Of a stretch of DNA of 35,945 nucleotides, positions 23,401 through 31,694 are shown in pieces (position 1 is the first letter of the stretch; the number at the start of each line of letters is the position of its first letter). A program made the position numbers and the translations under genes. The stretch covers positions 1-35,945 of the forward strand of contig JAFGLL010000012.1 of assembly GCA_016928095.1 (NCBI GenBank). Reading direction: 5' to 3'. The notes beneath the pieces were generated by a model, which did not search any database, was not told the DNA's origin, and worked only from the letters and a program-made list of their open reading frames with translations. The DNA is from Thermoplasmatota archaeon (GTDB taxonomy: Archaea; Thermoplasmatota; Penumbrarchaeia; Penumbrarchaeales; Penumbrarchaeaceae).

Positions 23401-24019
23401 AACTACCCTCATCGTTTGTATTATCCCTTGGGTTCTGGGACGATATGCTGATCGTGAAATTATATTCCATGTTCCCCTTGATGCCGTTGGTCCCTGTGGT
23501 ATAATTATATGGTTCGAACTTGAATCCGTACATTCCCGAATATGAGGCATAAAAGGACATATCCCTCCAGAAAATGTATGATTGGTCTTCATCATAGAAA
23601 TTGACCAGTATGATGTTCTCGCTGTTCGTATCCGGATAGAAAGCTGAGATCCAAACCACCACAAAATCGGTTCCGCTCGTCATTTTGAACCAGTTAGGTG
23701 ATATCGTGAACATATCCACCGGCCCGCCCCCACCGATGAGGTTTATCTTGAAATAATCAAAATCGGAAGGACCCGAGATGTTGCCATGGAGCTCGTATCT
23801 TGAATTTGAGGTCCCGGGTATCTGGTTTGCGGATGTCCAGGCTCCGTTGTTCTCCTTTTCCTTAACGATCAGTCGGGATGGAGGGGACGGATCATCGGGA
23901 TCCGTCGAGAGGTCCTGACCGGAAGCAGCGTATTGGAAACTGGTTCCCATTACAAGGAAAGAGGAGGTAATGAGGGAGAGGAGGACAACTATCGAGAGAA
24001 CAGATCGGGAATATCTCAT
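20453..24019 (-). CDS. Type I surface protein with cadherin-like, PKD and TSP3 domains
   Basis: The 1188-aa protein has a signal peptide (about 1-32). Two N-terminal beta domains follow, with DFDYFKINL and MDWYKISAPD motifs like pre-peptidase C-terminal (PPC) domains. Next comes a series of cadherin/Ig-like repeats marked by VNDPP, INDPP and VNDPP, a PKD domain at about 820-905 (WDFGDGSDGEEG, HTFPGAGAYTVTLTV), and Ca-binding TSP3 motifs at about 913-980. A single TM at about 988-1012 ends in RNRPKAY, and a roughly 175-aa cytoplasmic tail is rich in Pro, Gln, Glu and Asp. Such domains mediate adhesion or build the cell envelope; no enzyme motif is seen. It is followed by the TSP3-repeat gene on the same strand. 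Confidence 0.87.
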   Translation of the reverse strand: MRYSRSVLSIVVLLSLITSSFLVMGTSFQYAASGQDLSTDPDDPSPPSRLIVKEKENNGAWTSANQIPGTSNSRYELHGNISGPSDFDYFKINLIGGGGPVDMFTISPNWFKMTSGTDFVVVWISAFYPDTNSENIILVNFYDEDQSYIFWRDMSFYASYSGMYGFKFEPYNYTTGTNGIKGNMEYNFTISISSQNPRDNTNDEGSSQQLSAGTGTISTDVYVARDMMDWYKISAPDPLHPTRLDLQVSLNSPNPDQTLQGIYYGVELDVFIKYNTRSNPGSFQTELHRISVGKVFQDIVGCAPSPKKISLEKNCTEMYIGIVIRSYGINPSSPAGRSYLLMTEGMTSYAMNYDISANIPNKRPQLMDAAVDRTIGKSSDIFGFSVIYRDIQNESARFVELWKNGAPFKMLAPDAESGENYVTGVRYETEVLGSQIGSDGDYHFNISASDGKDIALDLLSGIGIFNVRIDNNLPPQSNFGERFAVRTTEDSAPVWIVLDNVFTDPDMDPLLTYSMLHGDGIYKGYQYTLEGEGFEAELINNGTELAPEWRLVVEPAENVNGQIEVVVNATDNAVFSRSAEVTFVLDIRPVNDPPVIKRVGSVDTTKFKTAEFYNLEQGEMEELSIIAEDIDGGDILKFTWNIGEVLSSARRGKDYDWNQSKGDIWFTTTDGDVPGFDTIVTVSDGKGGSDSVLVTFEIENINDPPTIKVPAFKSTIEGEYLYINPTYGDPDIDSGDIISFTYSMGELERVTPSTAIDFSQTTGRLVLKAVSDEMNGEWEVNITVVDLYGLADWGICRIIIDNVNDPPVAYPINYEQFDEDLTVIFHTLAVQDEDKDDIHTYIWDFGDGSDGEEGENIRDVTHTFPGAGAYTVTLTVFDGESHSEVKEVIVTVTAPPIDPDPDVDGMTTEWETKFGLDPHDPSDAEMDYDGDGLTNLQEFEYYQEKEVFINPWNPDTDGDGYDDGEEVRKNYDPTDADHYPEDPNKDISFLLWLGVVVVISLMVLAAVTFMVLKLRNRPKAYAVPMVPPVQTYSEITDGGYYEQIPAASFQQLPPGPGDQISLPTAQWPTEEQNQYWQSDPEYLPEGPHEEGALTSQPAGDHIEGPGQDRMPDQDVPSGVLDSSVPDQDFSVESPKEIPFDMEPSEPMQDPEGNKLPGPDLQEPSVEGGSLVKKLEDEELPSPPDIPQI

Positions 24020-24037
24020 ATCGGTACGCCCCAGGCT

Positions 24038-24045
24038 AAAAAAAA
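24038..24045 (-). terminator. U8 tract after asnS / in the leader of the PKD gene
   Basis: T8 on the minus strand, 67 bases after the asnS stop and 18 bases before the PKD-gene ATG. It could end asnS transcripts. If the TATA at 24075-24086 is used, it also lies inside the leader of the PKD gene, where it could act as an attenuator (inference). Confidence 0.4.
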
Positions 24046-24074
24046 CCTTTCATCCCCCAATAACCTTTTCATCC

Positions 24075-24086
24075 TTTTATTTATTA
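24075..24086 (-). promoter_or_regulatory. TATA box for the PKD surface protein gene
   Basis: TAATAAATAAAA on the minus strand between asnS and the PKD gene. A start near 24055 gives a leader of about 36 bases. Confidence 0.5.
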
Positions 24087-24111
24087 CCGCTAGAAGGTAA
24101 AACATTTGGTT

Positions 24112-25425
24112 TCACGGGGTCACCCTCGTAAGTGTCCTGGGGAAAGGTATGGCATCTTTGATATTCTCGAGCTTGCATATCCATGCGATCAGTCTTTCCA
24201 CACCGACACCATAACCGGAATGCTGGACTGACCCGTATCTCCTGAGATCGAGATACCAGTCGTAGTTCTCCACCTTCTCTCCCTCCTTCTCGAGCGCTTT
24301 CGAGATCGAGGAGATGTCGGTGTCCCTTTCGGATCCCCCGATGATCTCACCGTAACCCTCTGGTGCCAGCATATCGAAGCATTTTGCGACCGGCCCAGGG
24401 GCGTTCGCATTCTCCTCCACCGGCTTGTAGAATGCCATGGCCTCCTTCGGATACTGTATAACAGTGACCGGGGTATCGAAGTTCTCCATCAAGGCCTCTT
24501 CCTCTATGGTCCTCAGGTCCTTGCCCCATGTCACCTCCATTTTTTTCTCCTTCAGTATCTCCAGGGCTTCCGTATAAGTGATAACTGGCCATTCCCTGCT
24601 AAGCAGAGGCTCGAGCCTTGAGGCATCGGCCTCGAGGATCTCCAGTTCGCTCCTGTTCCTCTCAAGCACTCTGGCGATGATGAACTTGATCTCCTGATTG
24701 GCGACCTCGATGGCCTCACGATAACCCATCCATGCGGCCTCCATCTCCGCCATCCAGAACTCGCTGAGATGCCGTGACGTCTTGGACTTCTCGGCTCTGA
24801 ACGTTGGCGAAACATCGTAGATCCTCTCAAGCGAGAATATCGCGGCCTCCGCATAAAGTTGCCATGTCTGGGTCATGTAGATCTTGCGATCATAGTATTT
24901 GACCTCGAAAAGGGTGGAGCCACCCTCTGCGGCATTGGGAGTGAGGATCGGGGGTGTGAATTCGTAATAGCCTCGGGACCTGAAGAAATCGTGGATGGCC
25001 CCCGTGACCGTTGACCTGACCTTCAGGACCGCGTTCATCTTCCTTGACCTGAGCCAAAGATGTCTGTTATCGCGCAGGAACTCCTCCGATTGGTCCTTGG
25101 TAATGGGGAACCTTTCCGCGGGGGAGACCGGTTCCACCGCTGAGAGATGAAGCTCATATCCCCCCGGTGCCCTGCTATCCTGGTTGAGTTTCCCGTGTAC
25201 GGAGATCGAGGATTCGATGTTCAGCGCCCTTGCAGTATCGAAAACAACCTCTCCCAGATCGTCCCTGGAACCGACACATTGGATAATGTCCGTGGAATCC
25301 CGAAGGACGATGAAGAGCATCCTATTGCTCCCTCTGGTCCGGTATATCCATCCCCTCAATCTCACTTCCTTGCCCTGGTTCCCGGGCAGTTTCACGTCCG
25401 CGATACTTGTATGGTCATTATCCAT
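24112..25425 (-). CDS. asnS: Asparaginyl-tRNA synthetase
   Basis: Class IIb synthetase of 437 aa. The N-terminal OB-fold binds the anticodon (LRGWIYRTRGSNRMLFIVLRD). The catalytic core shows GGSTLFEVKYYDRKIYMTQ, motif 2 region SPTFRAEKSKTSRHLSEFWM, the FYKPVEENANAPGPVAKCFDML insert, GEIIGGSERD, and motif 3 GYGVGVERLIAWI followed by AIPFPRTLTRVTP. DLRRYGSVQHSGYG and the final FPRT point to AsnRS rather than archaeal AspRS, though the two are close relatives. The frame reaches 25476, but GGTGATC just before the ATG at 25425 and a TATA box at 25463-25472 select the shorter form. It lies between surface-protein genes with its own promoter, so the neighbourhood is probably not functional. Confidence 0.93.
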   Translation of the reverse strand: MDNDHTSIADVKLPGNQGKEVRLRGWIYRTRGSNRMLFIVLRDSTDIIQCVGSRDDLGEVVFDTARALNIESSISVHGKLNQDSRAPGGYELHLSAVEPVSPAERFPITKDQSEEFLRDNRHLWLRSRKMNAVLKVRSTVTGAIHDFFRSRGYYEFTPPILTPNAAEGGSTLFEVKYYDRKIYMTQTWQLYAEAAIFSLERIYDVSPTFRAEKSKTSRHLSEFWMAEMEAAWMGYREAIEVANQEIKFIIARVLERNRSELEILEADASRLEPLLSREWPVITYTEALEILKEKKMEVTWGKDLRTIEEEALMENFDTPVTVIQYPKEAMAFYKPVEENANAPGPVAKCFDMLAPEGYGEIIGGSERDTDISSISKALEKEGEKVENYDWYLDLRRYGSVQHSGYGVGVERLIAWICKLENIKDAIPFPRTLTRVTP

Positions 25426-25462
25426 CAGGATCACCGCCAGCGTTGGCCGAATGGTCGCTCGT

Positions 25463-25472
25463 GTATTTATTT
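25463..25472 (-). promoter_or_regulatory. TATA box for asnS
   Basis: AAATAAATAC on the minus strand. The predicted start near 25441 leaves about 16 bases, including GGTGATC, before the ATG at 25425. Confidence 0.55.
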
Positions 25473-25495
25473 GCACTGTGAACAGGGATCACAGC

Positions 25496-28400
25496 CTATA
25501 TCTTACCACGAGCCCTCCCATCTCTTCGATCATCCATTCCGGAACACGAAGGGCTATCGGAGAGTGGAGAAGGTTTCTGCTTCAGATCATTGGATATGGG
25601 TCCGTTCCTTCCCTGACGACCTCCCGGAGCAGATCTTCTTGCCACCTTCAACTTCCGTTGGCTGTTCTCCTCCCTGGTCTTTTCAAGCTGCTGTCTAAGG
25701 TTCTGATTCCTTAACATGAGCAGATACCCGAACACGATCGCAATGAGGAGGATCATTATCCCAGCGATAAAAATGATCATGGTACCGGAGGATACACTCC
25801 CCTTCTCGTCATCATCTCCGGACCGATCGACTATAACGGTCACCCATACCCGGAAGATATCCTCGTTGTCGGATGCGTCCATAGCCCTTGCCTCTATGAG
25901 ATATATCTTGCCCACAGGGAATTCCACCTCGATGTTCCAGTTGTTCGACCCGTTGACCTCCATCCATTCGCCGCCATTGATCCGGACATGGACACCTGCA
26001 AGTTCTCTGTTGTCCATTGCCCAGCCTTCGATCGTGAACCTGCCCGTGATCAAAGTGGTGTTCGACAGGGGAGAGGTCACCACGATGGTCGGAGCTTGAT
26101 GATCTTCATCATCGACCTTTGACCTGTAGGTGTAGGAAAGCTGGAGGAAGGCCGTATTCCCCGCCCTGTCCTCTGCCTCCATATCGATCACGTTCGGGCC
26201 ATTTACCAGACTGGTTATCCACGAGAATTCCTCCTCTCGTGAGATCTCAACGTAGATCCCGTCATTGATCTTCGCCCTGATCGAACGTATCCCCATCTCA
26301 TCGAACGCGCTCCCTTTTATTTCGATTATGGGATTTGTCAACTCCGATCCGTTCGACGGCGTGATCGTTCCGAACATCGGGGCCACCGTATCCAATGTGA
26401 TATACCGGTACACCGATCTCCTGTTACCGAGATCATCGCTCGCTGATATGGTGATGTTGTTGCTACCATCAAGGAGTTCTACCAGAGATGTGAACAGACC
26501 TTCCTTGACCTCTGCCAATTTCCCGTTCACCATCACAATGGCCCCCGGGTCCGTCCTCCCTTTGATGATCACGCTGGACCGATCGGTTAGCGATGGGGCT
26601 TCGGTTATGATAAGAGAAGGGGGTTGGGTATCCACTATCACCACCAGATCCCTGGTGCCTATCGATCCCGTCAGGTCCTGGGCCTGGATCTTAATATGGT
26701 TGATACCTTCGGATAGACCGGATACAAGGACCTCGAACTCTCCGTTGACCAGCTCGATCTCATGACCGTTCACCCACAGGTGCTGGGTGTCTGGGTCCGT
26801 GACTCCTCTCAGCATGATCTCCCTTATGTTCGTCCTGGTTCCGTTCGGGGGAGAGAACACCAGGATGTACGGAGGATCTGGATCATAGTTGACAATAAGC
26901 GTTTCGGATGCGGTATTACCCGCTCTGTCCAGAGCTCTTATAAGTATATCGTTCCTACCCTCGGACAGGAGGACCATTGTTGTAAAGGACCCTTCCTTAT
27001 GCGGGACCTTCTCTCCGGCAATGAAAAGGTCAGCATCCTCCGAGCAGCTCCCGAGTATCCATACATTGGAACGATTGGTGAAGTATGGGGAGGAAGGTGA
27101 GTTCACAATGATCTCCGGGGCGATTGTGTCCACCCCGAATGATACAGACCTGTTGCCATAGAGCCCGTCATCGTTCTTTGCCACTATACGAACAGTATGA
27201 GGACCGTCCGGAAGCACGAGTGGGATAGCGAACGGGGTGGAGCGGGGCACCTGGAACTCTTGACTACCATCGAGGGACATCCAGATGTCCGTTACAGGTC
27301 TTGGGTCGTTCACTTCCCCGACAATATCGAAGCTCCCGACATTGATCCATTGATCGTCGCGGGGGTATTCAACGATCACCTCCGGGTGGGACCTGATGAC
27401 CGAAAAAAGGATGAAATGATAACTGGAAACGTCCACCGTACCGTACCTCGTTGCCCCCTCGTACATGACCGATATATTGTGGGGTGAGAGAGGGAAACCG
27501 CCGGAAACATTGTATACTCTGGTGGCGACCGGGATATCATTGATGCACCCCTCCGGCCCTGTCAGGCCTTGAAAGACCATTTTCCCGGTGACATCCTTTA
27601 TCTCGACATCGCATTTCTCTGCTGGCATGAGTTTGTTCGTCATTACCTTGACATCGAACCGATATCCTTCTTTTACATCCCCGTGAGGGTCTGCATTGGT
27701 CACACCCATGAAAGTACTGTTCAACAGAAGCAACCTGGAGCTTGCGCCGGCCGGTCTGGAAATGAAAAGACGATCACCCCCCATCGGAAAAGGAGCTGAA
27801 TCCTGGATCGTACCTGTGGTCGAATTGAACCGACAGCAGTAAGGTCCGAAACCGGAGAGCGTGGAGTTACGAACATCGACAGAGGAATTCAGAGTGTCGA
27901 GGGATAGTTCAAGTTCGGTGAATGTGGACCTTTCGATCATGAGGAAGGACCCTTCGGAAAGTATACCCTTCCCGGGGGACTGATAGGCCCTCATGAGGGT
28001 CGCATTGAGGACCGTACCGTTCAGTGCTATCAGGCTGAACTCGCTCATCCTTGTTACGTTGGAGTTGTAGATGGTGACCCGAGCTCCATCCGAGAGGATA
28101 CCACCCTCACAATCCCTGATCTCGCTATCGATGAGCTTGAATGTGTTCGACCGGGTGAATATCCCTTTGCTATGAATCGATTGCGACGGTAAGCCGCAGT
28201 TCTCGATCACGGAAGAATCTATGGTGACCGAGGAACCGGTATCAGCTGATATGCTGTAGCTACGTGAATCGGCCGTTATCATCGAACCGTTCCTGACAAT
28301 GAGGCCGCCCCCCGGTCCGATCTCCAGGAACCTTGGGTAAAATGGATGGGATGTATTGAAAATGAGCTCGCAGTTGTCAAGGGTAAGGTTCCCCGTTACG

Positions 28401-28615
28401 GTGAGGTTCCCCTCCATGTAGATCCTTTCATCCGTATATACCTCGGTCGTTGAAACGGTCCAGTCACCTCTCTGATAGATATCCAAGATGGACCCACCCA
28501 TCGGACCTTCTGACCTATCCGCAAGTATGTTGAAATTCCCAAAAAAGGCTCCGGAACAGACCATCATCACCATGAACACTGCTTTTAAGGGAAGGAGACC
28601 CCGAAGGTTGTTCAT
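25496..28615 (-). CDS. Type I surface protein with beta-helix and Ig-like repeats
   Basis: The 1039-aa protein has a signal peptide (about 1-33) and then a right-handed parallel beta-helix at about 45-300, seen as repeated short strands with alternating Asn/Ser turns (SSVDVRNSTLSGFG, GGILSDGARVTIYNSNV). A carboxypeptidase-regulatory-like segment and at least five Ig-like/Big domains follow, each with a VNSPSSP or LDTVAP opening and an N-x-I-x-A-D-x-x-G-N core. A single TM lies at about 943-967. The 72-residue cytoplasmic tail is strongly basic (QRKLKVARRSAPGGRQGR) and starts with a short coiled coil. The ATG at 28615 is chosen because a TATA box 26 bases upstream predicts a leaderless mRNA; the frame itself reaches 28636. 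No enzyme residues are identified; the beta-helix may bind polysaccharide. Confidence 0.84.
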   Translation of the reverse strand: MNNLRGLLPLKAVFMVMMVCSGAFFGNFNILADRSEGPMGGSILDIYQRGDWTVSTTEVYTDERIYMEGNLTVTGNLTLDNCELIFNTSHPFYPRFLEIGPGGGLIVRNGSMITADSRSYSISADTGSSVTIDSSVIENCGLPSQSIHSKGIFTRSNTFKLIDSEIRDCEGGILSDGARVTIYNSNVTRMSEFSLIALNGTVLNATLMRAYQSPGKGILSEGSFLMIERSTFTELELSLDTLNSSVDVRNSTLSGFGPYCCRFNSTTGTIQDSAPFPMGGDRLFISRPAGASSRLLLLNSTFMGVTNADPHGDVKEGYRFDVKVMTNKLMPAEKCDVEIKDVTGKMVFQGLTGPEGCINDIPVATRVYNVSGGFPLSPHNISVMYEGATRYGTVDVSSYHFILFSVIRSHPEVIVEYPRDDQWINVGSFDIVGEVNDPRPVTDIWMSLDGSQEFQVPRSTPFAIPLVLPDGPHTVRIVAKNDDGLYGNRSVSFGVDTIAPEIIVNSPSSPYFTNRSNVWILGSCSEDADLFIAGEKVPHKEGSFTTMVLLSEGRNDILIRALDRAGNTASETLIVNYDPDPPYILVFSPPNGTRTNIREIMLRGVTDPDTQHLWVNGHEIELVNGEFEVLVSGLSEGINHIKIQAQDLTGSIGTRDLVVIVDTQPPSLIITEAPSLTDRSSVIIKGRTDPGAIVMVNGKLAEVKEGLFTSLVELLDGSNNITISASDDLGNRRSVYRYITLDTVAPMFGTITPSNGSELTNPIIEIKGSAFDEMGIRSIRAKINDGIYVEISREEEFSWITSLVNGPNVIDMEAEDRAGNTAFLQLSYTYRSKVDDEDHQAPTIVVTSPLSNTTLITGRFTIEGWAMDNRELAGVHVRINGGEWMEVNGSNNWNIEVEFPVGKIYLIEARAMDASDNEDIFRVWVTVIVDRSGDDDEKGSVSSGTMIIFIAGIMILLIAIVFGYLLMLRNQNLRQQLEKTREENSQRKLKVARRSAPGGRQGRNGPISNDLKQKPSPLSDSPSCSGMDDRRDGRARGKI

Positions 28616-28637
28616 ACGGGTTAAGAGGAAGGTCACG

Positions 28638-28645
28638 ATTTATAA
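28638..28645 (-). promoter_or_regulatory. TATA box for the beta-helix surface protein
   Basis: TTATAAAT on the minus strand, centred 26 bases before the ATG at 28615, so transcription should start at the initiation codon itself. Confidence 0.65.
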
Positions 28646-28675
28646 CTTTTCAAAGGGTACGACGGTCAGGGAAGT

Positions 28676-29815
28676 TCATGTTCCGTCCCGGTCGGGACCT
28701 TCCAGCCTCAATATCATCTCTTCCTCACTGGCTTCTTCGGTAATGGTCGAGGCACTAGAAACCAGTTCGTCAAGAACGCCGCCTGATCCGTCATCCTGTG
28801 TGGCGGTCTCTGCGGGTCCCTCTTCAGACAATTGCTCGGTCGGACCAACCCCATCCTGCGATGTCCGGGCACCAGCTGACTCATCCTGGTTGTAAATTTC
28901 CATCCCTTGAACGGAGGTCTCTTGACCAGATCTCGGACCCTGTACCTGCCCGGCTGGTAATTGCTGTGACATATCGGAGTTCAAAGGGACAGGTACTTGC
29001 GGTGTTTCGAATATCGGTGCTATCCCTTCGGCATACATTCCCTGCTCTTCGACCGGGGTCATGATCGGGCCACCCTTCTTCATTGCCTGACCAAGATATT
29101 CATAGGTCACCAGCGCATTCTGGTTATACATCTGTGTATACTGCTCTTCACTGAAATACAGGATGCTCCCATCGATATCCCTGAACACGTAATAGAGTCC
29201 TGCTTCCGGATTGAAGAAGGTCCTTGTATCCCTTACCCGTTTCTTGATCATGTAATAAGTAAGGGCGATCATCACTGCTATTATGATGATCACCAGGAGG
29301 ATAAGGACCAATGTCAGGACCAGATCGCTCTCTTCCTTGACCGTGTTCACAACGGAATAATCCACCCTTATCTTGACCGTGGCCTCATCCCAGTTCTCAA
29401 GGTCCCCTTCCTGTTGTTCGTTGTAGAACAATATCGACATCCTGGAATTCTTGGGATTCACGATACTGTCATCCCCGGTCAATTCCAATCTGGTCTCCAC
29501 GTTCTCCCTGATGAATATCGCATCAGACCTTGCTCGCTCTATAGAAGGGTTCCTCTTGGCCAGATAACTCTCCAGTATCAGAATGTCCACGGGTCTTTCC
29601 TGGAACGACCCGTTCGAGGTCTTTTTAAAGACTATGGTCAATTCGAGGAGGTCCCCCTTTTCATCGAAATCCTCCAGGTCGAACCATCGGGGGGCACCGG
29701 GAGGTATCTCATATGGATCGAAGGAGATCGCCTCCGAAGGAGATGGAAGGGATAAAGAAGAAAGAACGGTCAGAAATAAAAACAGGAGCGCGACTGTGAA
29801 GACCTTCAAGCGCAT
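28676..29815 (-). CDS. Single-pass membrane protein with long acidic cytoplasmic tail
   Basis: A 379-aa protein with a signal peptide (about 1-29, cut near PSEA), an extracytoplasmic domain of about 135 residues rich in beta-strand-like sequence, a TM segment at 164-190 and a basic stop-transfer KKRVRDTR. A short conserved-looking cytoplasmic element follows (FFNPEAGLYYVFRDIDGSIL), then about 150 residues of Gln/Pro/Glu/Ser-rich, acidic, apparently disordered tail. I do not recognise the family. It has the same plan as the PKD protein at 20453-24019: outside domain, one span, long acidic tail. A TATA box and GGGGTG precede the ATG. It lies directly downstream of secY on the same strand and is separated from it by a U8 tract. 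Confidence 0.8.
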   Translation of the reverse strand: MRLKVFTVALLFLFLTVLSSLSLPSPSEAISFDPYEIPPGAPRWFDLEDFDEKGDLLELTIVFKKTSNGSFQERPVDILILESYLAKRNPSIERARSDAIFIRENVETRLELTGDDSIVNPKNSRMSILFYNEQQEGDLENWDEATVKIRVDYSVVNTVKEESDLVLTLVLILLVIIIIAVMIALTYYMIKKRVRDTRTFFNPEAGLYYVFRDIDGSILYFSEEQYTQMYNQNALVTYEYLGQAMKKGGPIMTPVEEQGMYAEGIAPIFETPQVPVPLNSDMSQQLPAGQVQGPRSGQETSVQGMEIYNQDESAGARTSQDGVGPTEQLSEEGPAETATQDDGSGGVLDELVSSASTITEEASEEEMILRLEGPDRDGT

Positions 29816-29863
29816 GGCGTGAACACCCCTGAGGCGGATCCCCCGTATTAATCCGGGTATTAG

Positions 29864-29874
29864 TATAAAAAAAA
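29864..29874 (-). promoter_or_regulatory. U8 terminator of the secY operon merged with the TATA box of the next gene
   Basis: TTTTTTTTATA on the minus strand, 35 bases after the secY stop. The T8 run (29874-29867) can terminate the ribosomal/secY transcript, while TTTTTATA (29871-29864) is placed to start the next mRNA near 29841. Confidence 0.5.
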
Positions 29875-29908
29875 TTGCATTGGAGGTGGTCCTTCTCCCC
29901 GTTCATGC

Positions 29909-31666
29909 TCATTCGCGACCGAAGAAACCCCTGAGGACCGGGTGCATTTCCATCATCTGCTCCTTCCCGATCTCCTCGTAGAGCCTGATGATGATACCTA
30001 CGGCCAACAGGACACCAGTACCCGATGTCGACCCGACGGTTCCTATCATGTCAGCCGTGGCTGCCAGAAGCCCGACGAATGCACCTGATATCACGGTAAC
30101 AGTGGGTATGTACCGGTTTAGTACTTTCTTTAAAACCCTGGGGTCCCGTCTGAAACCTGGTATCCTCATCCCCGAGTCCTGTATCTGTTTTGCCACGGCC
30201 TCCGGGCCCATGTTCGTGGTCTCGATCCAGAACTTGGCGAAAAGGACGGAACCGAAGACCATCAATCCCACATATACCAGTACATGGATCAGGACCTGAT
30301 AGTATTCATGGTCCCCAACGTACCCGCTGTATGTGTCCCAGTTGATTATCGGTAAAAGCCAGCTCTGCAGACCGTCCACCCTGGATACATACCAGGCGAT
30401 ACCCCCCACCGGAGAAGTGGAGCCGGCATCGTAGAAACCGAGCCTCCAGTTATGACCGATTATGGGGATCGTCGAGATCTTGTCATGGTTCCACAGCAGT
30501 AGGCTGAACATGTTCACGTTCGCAAGAAGGGCCGACATAAGGATGACAGGGATGTTCGATGCGTAGATCAGCCTTATCGGATATCTTCCTCTTGCACCCC
30601 TTGCCTTTGCGTGGGACAGAGGTAGCTCTATCTGCGAACTTTCCGCATAGGAAACAACGAACAATATCACAATGGTCGATATCAGTGCCACGATCGGGTT
30701 TGGCGGGGAAAGGAACAAGGTCTCGAAACCTCCCGATGTCAGGTCACGCAAACCACCCGAAAGGTTCTCGAGTATGTACCAGGTCTTTGGCAGGGTCCCG
30801 GCAGGGACCATGCCTGGATCGGCAACAGGAAAATTATAACGTGATGCTATTTGGTCCCCCAGAGGGAGCCATGACAGGGTCCCCTGGAATATCGATTGCG
30901 ATACCCCTGCAGCTATGAACATCGAGATCCCTGATCCAATACCCCACTTGGAGATCACCTCGTCCATCAGGAACACCAGATAGGAACCGAATACAAGTTG
31001 GACTATGATTACCATCTTTGCCCATCCGGACCCGATGTCGCCCATCCATCCGTTGGCGGAAGGTTCCAGGTAGCCGTATACCTGAGGTATTGCCTCGACG
31101 AATATCATGATCAGGACAAGGACCTTCTGCACACCCTGGTATATGGCCTTGTCCTCGGCCTTGGTCAGGTCCAGGTTGATGATCTTCGCACCGGAGAAGA
31201 GCTGCATGATGATCGAACCGGTCACTATCGGTCCGATCCCCAGATGCATCAGGGAGCCGTTTGCGCCGGCCAGGATCGCCCTGAACTCCGAGAAGATATC
31301 CAGGCTGCCGGGGGACAGACCGTACATTGAAACGTTGCTCAGGAAGAAATACAGAATAAGGATCCCGAAGGTCCACAGCATCTTTGTCCTGAACTTTACA
31401 TGCCCTTCCGGTTTCTTGACAGCGGGCCATTTGTCGGAAATGGGCTTCAGGCCGTAAAGCTTGGATCCCTCGCCGGCATATGTGATCATCATACCGATGA
31501 GCAAGAAGCATATTGCCAAACCCGCTCCGATCAGGATGAAAAGTGATAGCTCGGATGCTTTGGTCAGATCGGCATCCTGCCATTGCCAGAAGTAGATGGC
31601 CACCATGACCACCGCATAGGCTATCACCACCCAGATGGCCTTTTTGTAGTCTCTTTCTATAGCCAT
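29909..31666 (-). CDS. secY: Preprotein translocase subunit SecY
   Basis: Core pore of the Sec translocon, which moves secreted and membrane proteins across or into the cytoplasmic membrane. The recognisable SecY core begins near residue 92 (RTKMLWTFGILILYFF) with NVSMYGLSPGSL, GIGPIVTGSIIMQL, GSGISMFIAAGV, SYAESSQIELPL, and the C-terminal GFRRDPRVLKKVLNRYIPTVTV and GTGVLLAVGIIIRLYEEIGKEQ. Ahead of the core sit about 85 extra residues with two further TM segments (about 11-29 and 42-62). Total length is 585 aa against about 430-500 for most archaeal SecY; part of the excess is also in external loops (about 250-300 and 385-430). It is the last gene of the ribosomal run, 86 bases after uL15 with a hairpin between. 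Confidence 0.96.
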   Translation of the reverse strand: MAIERDYKKAIWVVIAYAVVMVAIYFWQWQDADLTKASELSLFILIGAGLAICFLLIGMMITYAGEGSKLYGLKPISDKWPAVKKPEGHVKFRTKMLWTFGILILYFFLSNVSMYGLSPGSLDIFSEFRAILAGANGSLMHLGIGPIVTGSIIMQLFSGAKIINLDLTKAEDKAIYQGVQKVLVLIMIFVEAIPQVYGYLEPSANGWMGDIGSGWAKMVIIVQLVFGSYLVFLMDEVISKWGIGSGISMFIAAGVSQSIFQGTLSWLPLGDQIASRYNFPVADPGMVPAGTLPKTWYILENLSGGLRDLTSGGFETLFLSPPNPIVALISTIVILFVVSYAESSQIELPLSHAKARGARGRYPIRLIYASNIPVILMSALLANVNMFSLLLWNHDKISTIPIIGHNWRLGFYDAGSTSPVGGIAWYVSRVDGLQSWLLPIINWDTYSGYVGDHEYYQVLIHVLVYVGLMVFGSVLFAKFWIETTNMGPEAVAKQIQDSGMRIPGFRRDPRVLKKVLNRYIPTVTVISGAFVGLLAATADMIGTVGSTSGTGVLLAVGIIIRLYEEIGKEQMMEMHPVLRGFFGRE

Positions 31667-31694
31667 GTTTCCAACACCGGCCCGAGTTCTGGAC

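Noticed and set aside
24112-25425. Aspartyl-tRNA synthetase
   Set aside because: The motif 3 neighbourhood and the PFPRT ending fit AsnRS better; archaeal AspRS would be expected to show a different sequence around GxGxGxER.
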